Assembly: GCA_000444245.1 (NCBI GenBank) | Contig: ATSW01121832.1 | Coordinates: 1 to 27,298 of the forward strand | Origin: Botryllus schlosseri | Taxonomy: Eukaryota > Chordata > Ascidiacea > Stolidobranchia > Styelidae | Direction: 5' to 3' | DNA: 27,298 nucleotides | Shown here: positions 20,339 through 27,298 of the stretch, piece after piece | Layout: each line of letters opens with the position of its first letter | Numbering within the stretch: position 1 is the stretch's first letter | The notes under the pieces: generated by a model | Databases searched by the model: none | Seen by the model: only the letters and a program-made list of their open reading frames with translations | Told to the model about the DNA's origin: nothing | Made by a program: the position numbers and the translations under genes

Positions 20339-23300
20339 GTAATGTAATTTTTGTTGCATGGTGGGGAGTGAAATTAATCGTTTATGATAACAGGGTGCAA
20401 CGGCTCAGAATTTGGAGAAGATTGAAAAATTACCCATCGATTTTAAACCGGCTTCGAAACATCAAGTGAGGGCTTTCATTTCATTGCTGGTTATAACAAA
20501 ATGATTGTATCAGAAATGTTTGTGCGAGTCCACTTGTGACTCTCGTGAGATATGAAATTGCAACTCTGACTTACGCTGAATCTGACTTTTGAGCTATAAT
20601 AAATGAAGAATGAAGGAATAAGGGATAAGGGTTATTGGTTGATCCGTTTGTTGTGTCAAAAGGAGCTACTCAAAGAAAGTTTGGCTAACCTCTAGACTGG
20701 AAGATTGAGCATTTTCTACATGCTGTAAAGACAGTATATGCCACTCAATGTATATATATTCCTGTCTATGTGAATATTGATTCTAGACTCAGCCCGAGTC
20801 ACAAGAACAAAATTGAGATCAGGAGATATCCAGATTATCGTCAAATATGGATATAGGCCTACATGCACTTGATGCAATGTACTTTTGGTTGTATTATGGG
20901 GAGTGAGATTAATCGTTTACGATAACAGGGAGCAACGGCTGAGAATTTGGAGAAGATTGAAAAATCATTTATTGATGTAAAACCGGCTTCAAAGCATCAG
21001 GTGAATGCTGTCTTTCATTTAATTGTAGGCTAGGTTATAACGAAATTATTGTACCACGTAAGATATGAAATTGCAACTCTGACATACGCTGAATCTGGAT
21101 TTTCTAGCGGCCTATAAAATTTCAATTCACGACCAATGTTCCCTCTAAGCTGCACACGTACGCAAATGCGCAGTGCTGAAACGGTCTCTGCGCACAGAAA
21201 ATCTAGGCTGCGCACAAAAAATCCGAAGTGATGATTTTTTTCAGTCGTTGCGCACTGTTGTCCAAGGGACCACGCAGGCGTGCAGAAAAATTATAGGTAA
21301 CATAGCCAAGGGAAAATAGTGCTATCGCTGAAGTCTGAAGCCGAGGTATAAGTGCTGCCCGCAAAGGTATAGATATTGCGCTCCGTGAAGAAATGAGAAT
21401 CTGCAATCACGTGCGCCTCACGAACGAGATTTTTCTTTTAGTATGGTCTCGTACGCGTGAGCGATACTGATTTCATTTCAATAGCAAAACTTTTCTGGGA
21501 ATGGCGAAATACCATGGATTAACAAAGTTATAAATAACAATATGGGCTAGCTCAAAGTTAATCTTCGAAAAACTAACGAATAGTCTTTTTCGCGTGGCAG
21601 GAACATTGCGTAAGATTTACTGTACAATTAGCCTACATGCCGTGAATTTTCGAAGTCATCACCTAAATCAGGCGGATCTGATCACGTATGGTGAGATAGG
21701 ATAATATGCAAGCCGAATTAACAAATAAGTGCGATTCGTTTAACATGAAATGGTTGTCAGAGCATATGAAAACGGAATAAAAAATTGTAAAATTAGTTGA
21801 TAATTTTTCTTTTTCGAGCGAGAAAGGTCTGCTCTGCAAAATATGTCTAGAAGAAAAATCTGGAAAAGAATATCATACATTTTCTTAGGAAAGCCACCGC
21901 ACTCTAACTGAAGCCAAATCACCCTCAAAATATGCACCAAAGCACACGTGCGATATCCATGAAGTTTATCGCCATTGGGCGTGAATGCTTTTTACCCTTT
22001 GCGACGCTACAGAGTCGCACGTGTGTTATGGTGCATATCCCGAAAATATTTAACGCGGTGGTTTTCTGAAAATAAATGCCCTCAATGGATTTAACTTCAA
22101 GTCGAGACTACATCATGTTTGGAGCGTAGTTCCCCTTCTTCACTCATAATGTGATTATCTGGTGTCATGCAATAAAACTAAATGCAAATGTTGTACTTTG
22201 ATTCTATCAATGAATCATGTGACTCGAATGGAGACACGCACGTCTGGGTTACGCACAGGACCCTAACTGCCGCACCCCAAACCCCCCAATTGGGGGACCC
22301 GATCTCAAAGGGGAGCCAAAATTATTTCGTGAATAAATATAAATCATGGAGTATTTTTTGGAAATTTATGTAACTTTTTCAAAAAAGAAATGACAATTTG
22401 AAACCGTGTACGTCTTAGTTTAGTACGTTTGGGTGATTTCAATATCTTCTGATACAACAGATAGGAGGACACGAAATAGCATCAGGTACCGAAGTCATTA
22501 TACCAACGGGTACGGTACACCCGAAGATGTTTGATTAATATTTATGGGTCCTGCCTTTTCGAACACACTTCACTCGATCAGCTCTACCGGTAAATCTGAC
22601 TACGTGAGCAGAGAGAGGATAAGTATTAATAGCAATATATATGCAATTCCCGATCATATCGACCGATTCAATCATGTATTATATAAAATTTTCGCGCTTC
22701 GCGCGTCTAGGCATTACACCCACCAAGATACACCCAATGAAGTTGAAACGTTGCGGCAAGAAACATAGGTGCCGAGGGGGGTCTGGGGGGCGTAGCGTAG
22801 CGTAGCGTAGCCCCCCAGAAGTTAGATTTATCCCCGTATGAGGGGCCTGGTTGCGCACTGTTGTTTATGGGCCTGCGCAGTAAGTTGACGTGTTTGCGCA
22901 GACTTGTGAAAAATTAGAGGGAACATTGTTTACGACCCTGACCATGATTTACAACCATTCAAGAGGTATGCATGGAGACAGCTCCTATATTTGACTTCTG
23001 TATGTAACAGTGATTCCCAACCCTTTTTTCATTTCCCACCTTTGATGTATTCGGAGTCTTTATTCACCTTAACCTAAAATCCACGCCTTAAAAATACTCC
23101 CTCCAATCAACTTACGTCTGACTTTGTTTAGTAAGGATTTGATAATGGCGAAGTTGAGACTCCTGAAATCCCCACGGGTTGAGTACCGCAGTTTTGTAGT
23201 GACATAACTACGAAGATATTATTGTGAAGGCTTTCGTCAGGATACGTCTTTCCATTGTTTCAATTTCACTAATTGTCCAATTTTATTCGTACATTTTTTA

Positions 23301-26300
23301 GAACTCAAAACCAGACGGGAAGCAGAGCGCTTTGGAAGCCTTGGCCGAGGGCATAAACCATCAGGTAAATTCCATGCAACAGTCATTTTTACGCAATTAC
23401 CACGATACCTTTCACATAGGCGGGTCTGACTTGTAACAAATCACAAGATTCGGGTTTGAATATATCCTCTCTGGATGCAGTAGAAGACAAGTCATTGGTA
23501 TTACTTATTTTCTTGTCAATCTGCCAAGGATCTAACACATTTCTAATTGCAGGATTTGGCGGGAAAAGATTTTGATACATCTGAAAAACCACCGATTCGC
23601 GCAAAACCGATGACAAAGGAACTGGTAAGGTTTCACTGTCATATAATTTTCGGCTATAGCAGGATACGCGTGACATAATGTTCATGTTGATGCTGATGGT
23701 CAACGTATTTTGGGTCAACATTTCATACGATTATGAGAGGGATACCTAGGTATCCCTGGATTGAATTCAAGAGGTCCACTGTTTAGAAGACAAAGTCGAC
23801 AGAAAGGCCATGTCCTTCAGAACATGGCCAGACTGAGTAGAAAGTTAGTTATTAGGATCACTTTTTTTGTGGTTTCATTCTGCCCAATATTGTCCTAATA
23901 TTACACACATAGCATTTTTTAAAGACTTGACTCAGATTCAAAGATGTTATAATTACAAATTTGCTAAGAAATGCATTCCTAATGTTAGTAGACAAAATGT
24001 TAGACAAAAAAGACCATCGCTCTATCGAATATGCCGGACCTGATTTGTGGAACAGTATCTCGCCGGTTATCCGACAGTCATCGAGCATGTCCACATTCAA
24101 GTCGAAATACAAACAATTTCTACTGAACGAATGCTATAGTTAGCCCTCTATAGTTTACCGTACCACGACATGACATATCGATCTGTGACAACGAAGTGGG
24201 TTGATAACGACTTCCCTAATAAATTCCCACCAGCCTACGTAGGTCTGTACTACATGTTTTGATACGACCAATCAAGTTTTCAAGGCTTCCTCAGTGGAAA
24301 ATATTATCGAAACTATAATTTCGTTGAAAAATAAACTATCGAAAGAATCATATCTCACTGCTCGACTCGAATTATTGGAATTATACACGATTCAGATTTG
24401 AGCGCTCAAGTCATCGTGTCCAGCCACACTTATTTGTGGATTCACCTTGTAATTTAATTTCAAGCATCCGACAACGGACATCATTATAAAATTTTTAATT
24501 CATCTATTGCGAACAAACCACCGGCACGTAGAAACCGCGTAGAAGAAAGTATCCTGTTTCGTCTTCAGTCCAGTCACTGTCGTCTGAATAGCCATTTGCT
24601 TGGAATAGGTTCAGTGGAATCTCTACTTTGCTCTCTTTGTCGGTATCCGGAAACCACTGAACATTTTTTTTGCCCACTGCGCAAAATATGATTTCCATCG
24701 TACTTTTCCTCATTGCTAAATGTGCCGAATTGAATGTTGATTTCCGCCTTGAAATTCTCCTCACCGAGGATCAAATCATTCCTTCCACAATTGAATTTGT
24801 GTTATCCTGCAACCGTAATTTTGTGAATAGCCGTGGATGTTTAATTTTTCACCGCTCCGGAATTTCCTTTTTCTGGCCTTGATATTCTTTCGTTTCACTG
24901 AAATGCTATTTTGTAAATATTATGTCTATCCAATACGTACACCCTCATTGACTGCATTTCATTTCTTACGCAATTATTGATCGTGGTGCAAAAGACCAAC
25001 AGGTGATAAGCGCCAAATTTTTATTTCAATAAACAACAACAACAACAACAAACCTGCAATTCCTAGAGTAATCAGTAGGGATGGTGTGAACCTCTGAAAG
25101 GTTCAGGTTCGTGTGAACGCGAACCTTTTTGAAAGGTTCTGTGTGAACACGAACGTGAACCTCATGACGTCATGTGACGTCATATTGCTAATTCCAACCC
25201 TATCTTTCAATGAAGTGATAGCCTAGATTAATGTACACGATANCTAGCGACGACTCGGGCCACATAATGCCACAATGCCGAAGTACATATTTNTGNTTTA
25301 AAAGTCGCTGAGGGTGGAGATAATAAAGTTAGCTGATCCGAAAGAATGCTAATCGTGTGANTAAATACTGCTAATCGCGACGCATGAATNGAGAAGGTTA
25401 CGCGCGATGGTNAGTCGCGGTGTCCNGAGTTCTCAATCAAGTGGCGTTNTNTGNTGCATCATAATGCGAAAATGCGTTATATATAGGCTGCTAGTTGGTG
25501 AATGAAACTCAGAGATCCCACAATCTCGATAATGAAGCAGCAGCCTGCTAATGACGATACTGCCACTGTATTAGGTAGAATTATCATCATCGCGAAATGA
25601 AAGTCGTGTCTAATTCGTACGGTACAGCTAAGAAACGGATATCGCTTTGCAATGGCGGGTAGGAATACATAATTCGTTGATTGTTTAGTGAAGCCATAAC
25701 CTAGGAGACAATCGGCACGGTCATTATCGGGAATAATTAGACGTAGGAATGGTACGCAGTTTCTATAGATAACTAGAAATCTATAGTTGTTCCAGTTTGT
25801 TAAATCATGAGATTAACACTAACTTTGTGCGCCGCGATCAACCGGTTTCCTTAATCCTGGGTTGATAAATCCAGACGAACGCGCTAATCAACTTTATTAT
25901 CTTCGCCCTAAATGTATCAACTGAGGCAATTAAAGGATATAATACTCCCATAAAATCAATATATTCCGTCGCTTTGCCAGCAATTTCGACGAGGACTTAC
26001 CAGGGGACATAAACTTACGCCTTAACGGTCGAGACCAGACCGGATAATGTATTCGGCGTCTGAGTATCGCTAAATTGATATTGAGCTGAGTGTAAAACAG
26101 GTTTCTATACTTGCTACAAATATTACCCCATTAACAAGTTATACACTATACAGCAGTGGCCAACACCTCAATCGCACGGATTTGGTTTTAATGATGCAGT
26201 AAAGATATGAAGTCAAGATTGACCCCGTACGCCAGCTAGATTTTTTTCATCAGAAGACGATATCAATTTCATTGATTGGTTGAATAAGCATCATTCGCTG

Positions 26301-27298
26301 ACTATACGTATTTTGCTCGTGATGTTTTTGATTGCGGGTCAAACTCACAACAGAGAGTCACTAAATATTCACAAACGGAAACCTGGATATTTCGAGCAAA
26401 CTTTTGTAACAAAGCAAGTAAAACATTTGAGATTGTCAAGGTGCATGCTCGTTTAGTGTTGATTTTTAATGCTGCCAGCGCCATGCATGGAGTGGCCCGC
26501 AGTTGAAATGCAATAAATATGAACCAAAGATGCTCTAATGAAGTGAAAAGTGTAATATATGAAAAAGGTTCACAGTGTAGAACCTACCAAGGTTCTGTTG
26601 TGAACCCGAACCTCTAAATTTCCGAGGTTCACACACAGAACGCGAACGTGAACCTCACGTTCACACCATCCCTAGTAATCAGCCACATTCGATCCGTTAA
26701 ATCTACTTTTTCCAACTGCTCGCTTAAATACTTTTTCAAATCTTCATTTTCAACTCCCAGTTTAAATAGTTCTGATATTAATTGGAAATCGCTATACTTC
26801 TATTGTACTGGTGTAAATATTCACGACATTAATTTCACGTCTACGTTATACTTCCACCATTTCAGGATATGGCTTGTAACATAACACAAGATCCGGGATC
26901 GAATGTATCCTCTTCGAATGCCATGGAAGACAAGTCATTGGTAGTATATATGTGACTTATTTTTTTGATCCATCAAGGATGTAGCAGAAGTTCTAATGAC
27001 AGGATCTGGCGCGAAAAGATTTGGAATCGAATTTGAATGTATCCTCTGAGAATGCAATGGAAGACAAGTCATTGGTAGTATATATGCTACTTATTTTTGA
27101 TCCATCAAGGATGTAACACAACTTCTAATGGCAGGATCTGGCGCGCAAAGATTTAGAATCGGATTCGAACGCATCCTCTTTGAATGCCATGGAAGACAAG
27201 TCATTGGTAGTATATATGTGACTTATTTTTTGATCCATCAAGGATATAACACAAATTCTAATCGCAGGATCTGGCGCGCAAAGATTTAGAATCGGATT
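20258..27298 (+). CDS. Second gene: many small symmetrical exons, continues past the window
   Basis: Plus-strand exons at 20258-20338, 20394-20465, 20929-21000, 23302-23364, 23420-23497, 23553-23624, 26866-26940, 27003-27074, 27135-27206 and from 27268 are all multiples of three, phase 0, and bounded by AG and GT. Joined they stay open. The product is rich in S, D, E, K, N and Q with no cysteine pattern, membrane segment or known domain, so it is probably disordered and modular; I do not recognise the family. Start and end lie outside what I can see; mini-exons near 16625-16942 may belong to it. Introns of 55-62 nt alternate with introns of kilobases that hold the transposons. With phase-0 exons throughout, alternative inclusion is possible. 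Which exons are used together is unknown, and others may be missed. Confidence 0.6.
20394..20465 (+). CDS. Exon, 72 nt, second gene
   Basis: It follows TGATAACAG and ends CAA|GTGAGG. It encodes 24 residues, GATAQNLEKIEK then LPIDFKPASKHQ, in phase 0. The intron before it is 55 nt. An intact duplicate is at 20929-21000, where most differences cluster in the LPIDF part. Confidence 0.7.
20787..20873 (+). pseudogene. Decayed duplicate of exon 20258-20338
   Basis: It keeps TQPESQEQN, then meets an in-frame TGA, carries a 6-nt net gain (87 nt against 81), and its donor is GC (GAT|GCAATG) in place of GT. The acceptor TTCTAG is still present. It is therefore probably a dead exon, skipped if the transcript is made. 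Confidence 0.65.
20929..21000 (+). CDS. Exon, 72 nt, duplicate of 20394-20465
   Basis: It follows GATAACAG and ends CAG|GTGAAT. It encodes GATAENLEKIEK then SFIDVKPASKHQ in phase 0, with both splice sites intact. It has outlived the neighbouring duplicate exon, which suggests that it is used. Confidence 0.65.
21745..21888 (+). pseudogene. hAT transposase N-terminal scrap with CxxC zinc motif
   Basis: The plus-strand frame starts MKWLSEHMKTE, meets a TAA, and continues KIVKLVDNFSFSSEKGLLCK then ICLEEKSGKEYHTFS before another stop. FSFSSEKGLLCKIC has the layout of the TTF/BED-type zinc finger at the start of many hAT transposases, where W..F..xxxxxGLxCxxC precedes a His-containing half. It lies in the expected 5' region of the element. 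The DDE and dimerisation domains are absent, so the element cannot encode its own transposase. Confidence 0.55.
22783..22818. repeat. Hairpin with four CGTAG repeats in the loop
   Basis: CTGGGGGG (22783-22790) pairs exactly with CCCCCCAG (22811-22818) around CGTAG x4. It lies near the right end of the hAT at 21134-22928, just after CATAGGTGCCGAGG, which could be the end of a further nested element. Confidence 0.7.
23008..23191. mobile_element. Possible short hAT-type element
   Basis: CAGTGATTCCCAACCC at the left and GGGTTGAGTACCGCAG at the right are roughly complementary, in the style of the CAGTGGTTCCCAACC hAT end. The flanks GTATGTAA and TTTTGTAG match only 5 of 8, so this is an old element or a chance pairing. 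Confidence 0.35.
23302..23364 (+). CDS. Exon, 63 nt, second gene
   Basis: It follows ACATTTTTTAG and ends CAG|GTAAAT. It encodes NSKPDGKQSALEALAEGINH plus Q in phase 0. Like the exons at 20394 and 20929 it ends His-Gln, which suggests a distant relationship. Confidence 0.6.
23420..23497 (+). CDS. Exon, 78 nt, second gene (parent of the array's right half)
   Basis: It follows TTTCACATAG and ends TTG|GTATTA. It encodes AGLTCNKSQDSGLNISS and ends LDAVEDKSL in phase 0. Its closest relative is exon 26866-26940; its last dozen residues match the end of every unit of the array (NAMEDKSL). Confidence 0.65.
23553..23624 (+). CDS. Exon, 72 nt, second gene (parent of the array's left half)
   Basis: It follows TTCTAATTGCAG and ends CTG|GTAAGG. 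It encodes DLAGKDFDTSEKPPIRAK then PMTKEL in phase 0. The 55-nt intron before it resembles the array introns (TTGTCAATCTGCCAAGGAT against TTGATCCATCAAGGAT). DLAGKDFD corresponds to DLARKDLE of the array exons. Confidence 0.68.
23739..23756. repeat. Perfect 18-bp palindrome
   Basis: GGGATACCTAGGTATCCC reads the same on both strands. It lies in an intron of the second gene, upstream of the LINE fragment. It could be a protein-binding site, the closed ends of a lost element, or chance; nothing nearby decides. Confidence 0.8.
23943..24143 (+). pseudogene. LINE ORF2 C-terminal fragment, 5'-truncated
   Basis: The frame ends IEYAGPDLWNSISPVIRQSS then MSTFKSKYKQFLLNECYS and a stop. The pattern YAGPxLWNSLPxxIRxSxSxxxFKxxLKxxL is the extreme C-terminus of reverse-transcriptase proteins of many non-LTR retrotransposons (CR1/L2/Rex/jockey-like). 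Only the last 50 or so codons are recognisable, as expected for a 5'-truncated insertion; the RT domain is absent. It shares orientation with the second gene and lies in its intron. From 24144 to 24503 I see nothing I can name. Confidence 0.7.
24504..24882 (-). pseudogene. Unidentified minus-strand coding relic, broken
   Basis: Two overlapping minus-strand frames both look like protein rather than noise, including GEENFKAEINIQFGTFSNEE in one and LNLFQANGYSDDSDWTEDE, then FYVPVVCSQ and a stop, in the other. Upstream there is a basic stretch. I cannot place it in a family; a cellular gene copy or a fragment of a virus-like element are both possible. It looks broken in a few places and probably belongs with the minus-strand frame around the hAT target site at 25068. 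It runs opposite to the second gene, inside its intron. Confidence 0.4.
25028..25052 (+). repeat. AATAAA plus (AAC)n microsatellite
   Basis: AATAAA at 25028-25033 runs directly into about seven CAA/AAC units. On the plus strand this resembles the 3' tail of a non-LTR element, which would suit the LINE fragment upstream; on the minus strand it is a leucine run. Confidence 0.7.
25076..26674. mobile_element. hAT-type element, TAGGGATGGTGTGAAC family, copy B
   Basis: The ends TAGGGATGGTGTGAAC and GTTCACACCATCCCTA are inverted repeats, with a perfect 8-bp duplication GTAATCAG (25068-25075, 26675-26682). It matches the complement of copy A (18373-19234) nearly base for base in the arms. It is 1599 bp; extra to A are a nested element at about 25310-25907 and roughly 130 bp near 25980-26120. 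About ten N bases fall at 25243-25454. No transposase is recognisable. Confidence 0.93.
25310..25907. mobile_element. Nested terminal-inverted-repeat element inside copy B
   Basis: AGGGTGGAGATAATAAAGTT at the left and the complement of AACTTTATTATCTTCGCCCT at the right agree at 18 of 20 positions. Copy A runs straight through this point (GTCGCTAAATG), so A is the empty site. CTG at the left and CTA at the right suggest a 3-bp target duplication, as PIF/Harbinger or CACTA elements make, but no family is assigned. The body repeats GCTAATC several times. Confidence 0.6.
26866..26940 (+). CDS. Exon, 75 nt, first of the tandem exon array
   Basis: It follows CCACCATTTCAG and ends TTG|GTAGTA. It encodes DMACNITQDPGSNVSSSN then AMEDKSL in phase 0. 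Its left half resembles exon 23420-23497 (TCNKSQDSG), so it is the unrecombined form at the head of the array. Confidence 0.7.
27003..27074 (+). CDS. Exon, 72 nt, array unit 1
   Basis: It follows TTCTAATGACAG and ends TTG|GTAGTA, after a 62-nt intron. It encodes DLARKDLESNLNVSSE then NAMEDKSL. The left half derives from an exon like 23553-23624, the right half from one like 23420-23497. Confidence 0.72.
27135..27206 (+). CDS. Exon, 72 nt, array unit 2
   Basis: It follows TTCTAATGGCAG and ends TTG|GTAGTA, after a 60-nt intron. It encodes DLARKDLESDSNASSL then NAMEDKSL in phase 0. It differs from unit 1 at a handful of codons while the splice sites are kept. Confidence 0.72.
27268..27298 (+). 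CDS. Exon, array unit 3, cut by the window end
   Basis: It follows TTCTAATCGCAG after a 61-nt intron and begins DLARKDLESD, identical to unit 2 as far as it can be seen. The array clearly continues beyond the window. Confidence 0.7.

Larger units (their letters stand above)
20068..21103 (+). repeat. Tandem segmental duplication, 523-bp unit, carrying two exons
   Basis: Unit 1 (20068-20590) and unit 2 (20591-21103) both start GAGCTATAATAAATGAAG and stay co-linear throughout, including CTCTAGA, CACATGCTGTAAA, ACTCA.CCCGAGTCACAAGA and GAGATATGAAATTGCAACTC. They touch head to tail. Each carries the same pair of small exons, so the duplication copied two exons of the second gene with their introns. 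Confidence 0.9.
21134..22928 (+). mobile_element. hAT element, CAATGTTCCCTCTAA ends, with GCGCA repeats
   Basis: The left end CAATGTTCCCTCTAA is the exact complement of the right end TTAGAGGGAACATTG, flanked by TTCACGAC (21126-21133) and TTTACGAC (22929-22936), a 7-of-8 target duplication. TGCGCA motifs are dense in both shoulders. At 1795 bp it is too short for a whole hAT (usually 2.5-4 kb), but a transposase scrap remains at 21745-21888. It lies in an intron of the second gene in the same orientation as the gene. Confidence 0.9.
24984..26860 (-). pseudogene. Minus-strand coding relic split by a hAT insertion
   Basis: On the minus strand 26683-26793 is open and protein-like, with a charged helix (ELFKLGVENEDLKKYL). 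On the far side of the transposon at 25076-26674, positions 24997-25067 read as a hydrophobic leucine run then basic residues, which would be a membrane segment. The hAT lies between them with a perfect target duplication, so it landed in this relic. Old, broken and unidentified; it may be part of the same fossil as 24504-24882. The leucine run is also an (AAC)n microsatellite on the plus strand, so the membrane reading is uncertain. Confidence 0.35.

Noticed and set aside
26648-26884. 78-codon plus-strand frame over the right end of copy B
   Set aside because: It starts within the transposon terminus and reads the complement of a better minus-strand frame.

Overview
The window looks like accessory-rich, AT-rich nuclear DNA of an animal, most likely a marine invertebrate. 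The signs are spliced genes with introns from about 55 nt up to several kb, canonical GT-AG sites, a AATAAA poly(A) signal, and many hAT-type DNA transposons with 8-bp target duplications. A tunicate or other invertebrate deuterostome is possible, but nothing here fixes the species. There is no operon structure, rRNA, recognisable tRNA or CRISPR array.

Layout. Positions 1-990 hold the last three exons (88-368, 649-779, 895-939) and poly(A) signal of an unrecognised plus-strand gene. Positions 1,000-16,650 are almost entirely repeats: an old dispersed family in several diverged copies, cut by younger hAT-type elements (3636-6634 with 4810-5236 nested inside, 10885-11468, 13174-14137), several orphan hAT ends, a dead piggyBac transposase on the minus strand (about 8790-9340) and a possible PIF/Harbinger scrap (7847-8044). 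From about 16,620 to the window end a second plus-strand gene is visible as very small exons. The best supported are 20258-20338, 20394-20465, 20929-21000, 23302-23364, 23420-23497, 23553-23624 and a tandem exon array from 26866 to the end. Its introns are filled with hAT elements (17365-18341, 18373-19234, 21134-22928, 25076-26674), a LINE 3' fragment and an unidentified minus-strand coding relic.

The most interesting feature is the second gene. Its visible exons are 63-81 nt, all multiples of three and all phase 0, so any can be duplicated, lost or skipped without changing frame. A 523-bp tandem duplication (20068-21103) copied two exons; one copy has since decayed. At the right edge a roughly 132-bp unit (72-nt exon plus 60-62-nt intron) is repeated. 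Its exon is a chimera that begins like exon 23553-23624 and ends like exon 23420-23497, as expected if the duplication breakpoints fell inside exons. The protein is polar, low in complexity and probably disordered; I do not recognise it.

The other coherent signal is a guild of at least seven hAT-type elements. Most have perfect 8-bp target duplications and many carry subterminal arrays of a short motif different in each family (GGATTTGGATTAGG, GACTCGAGTC, GTCAAGTCAAGTC, GAACGCGAACCT, GCGCA). Two near-identical copies of one family lie inverted 5.8 kb apart; one carries a further nested terminal-inverted-repeat element that the other lacks.
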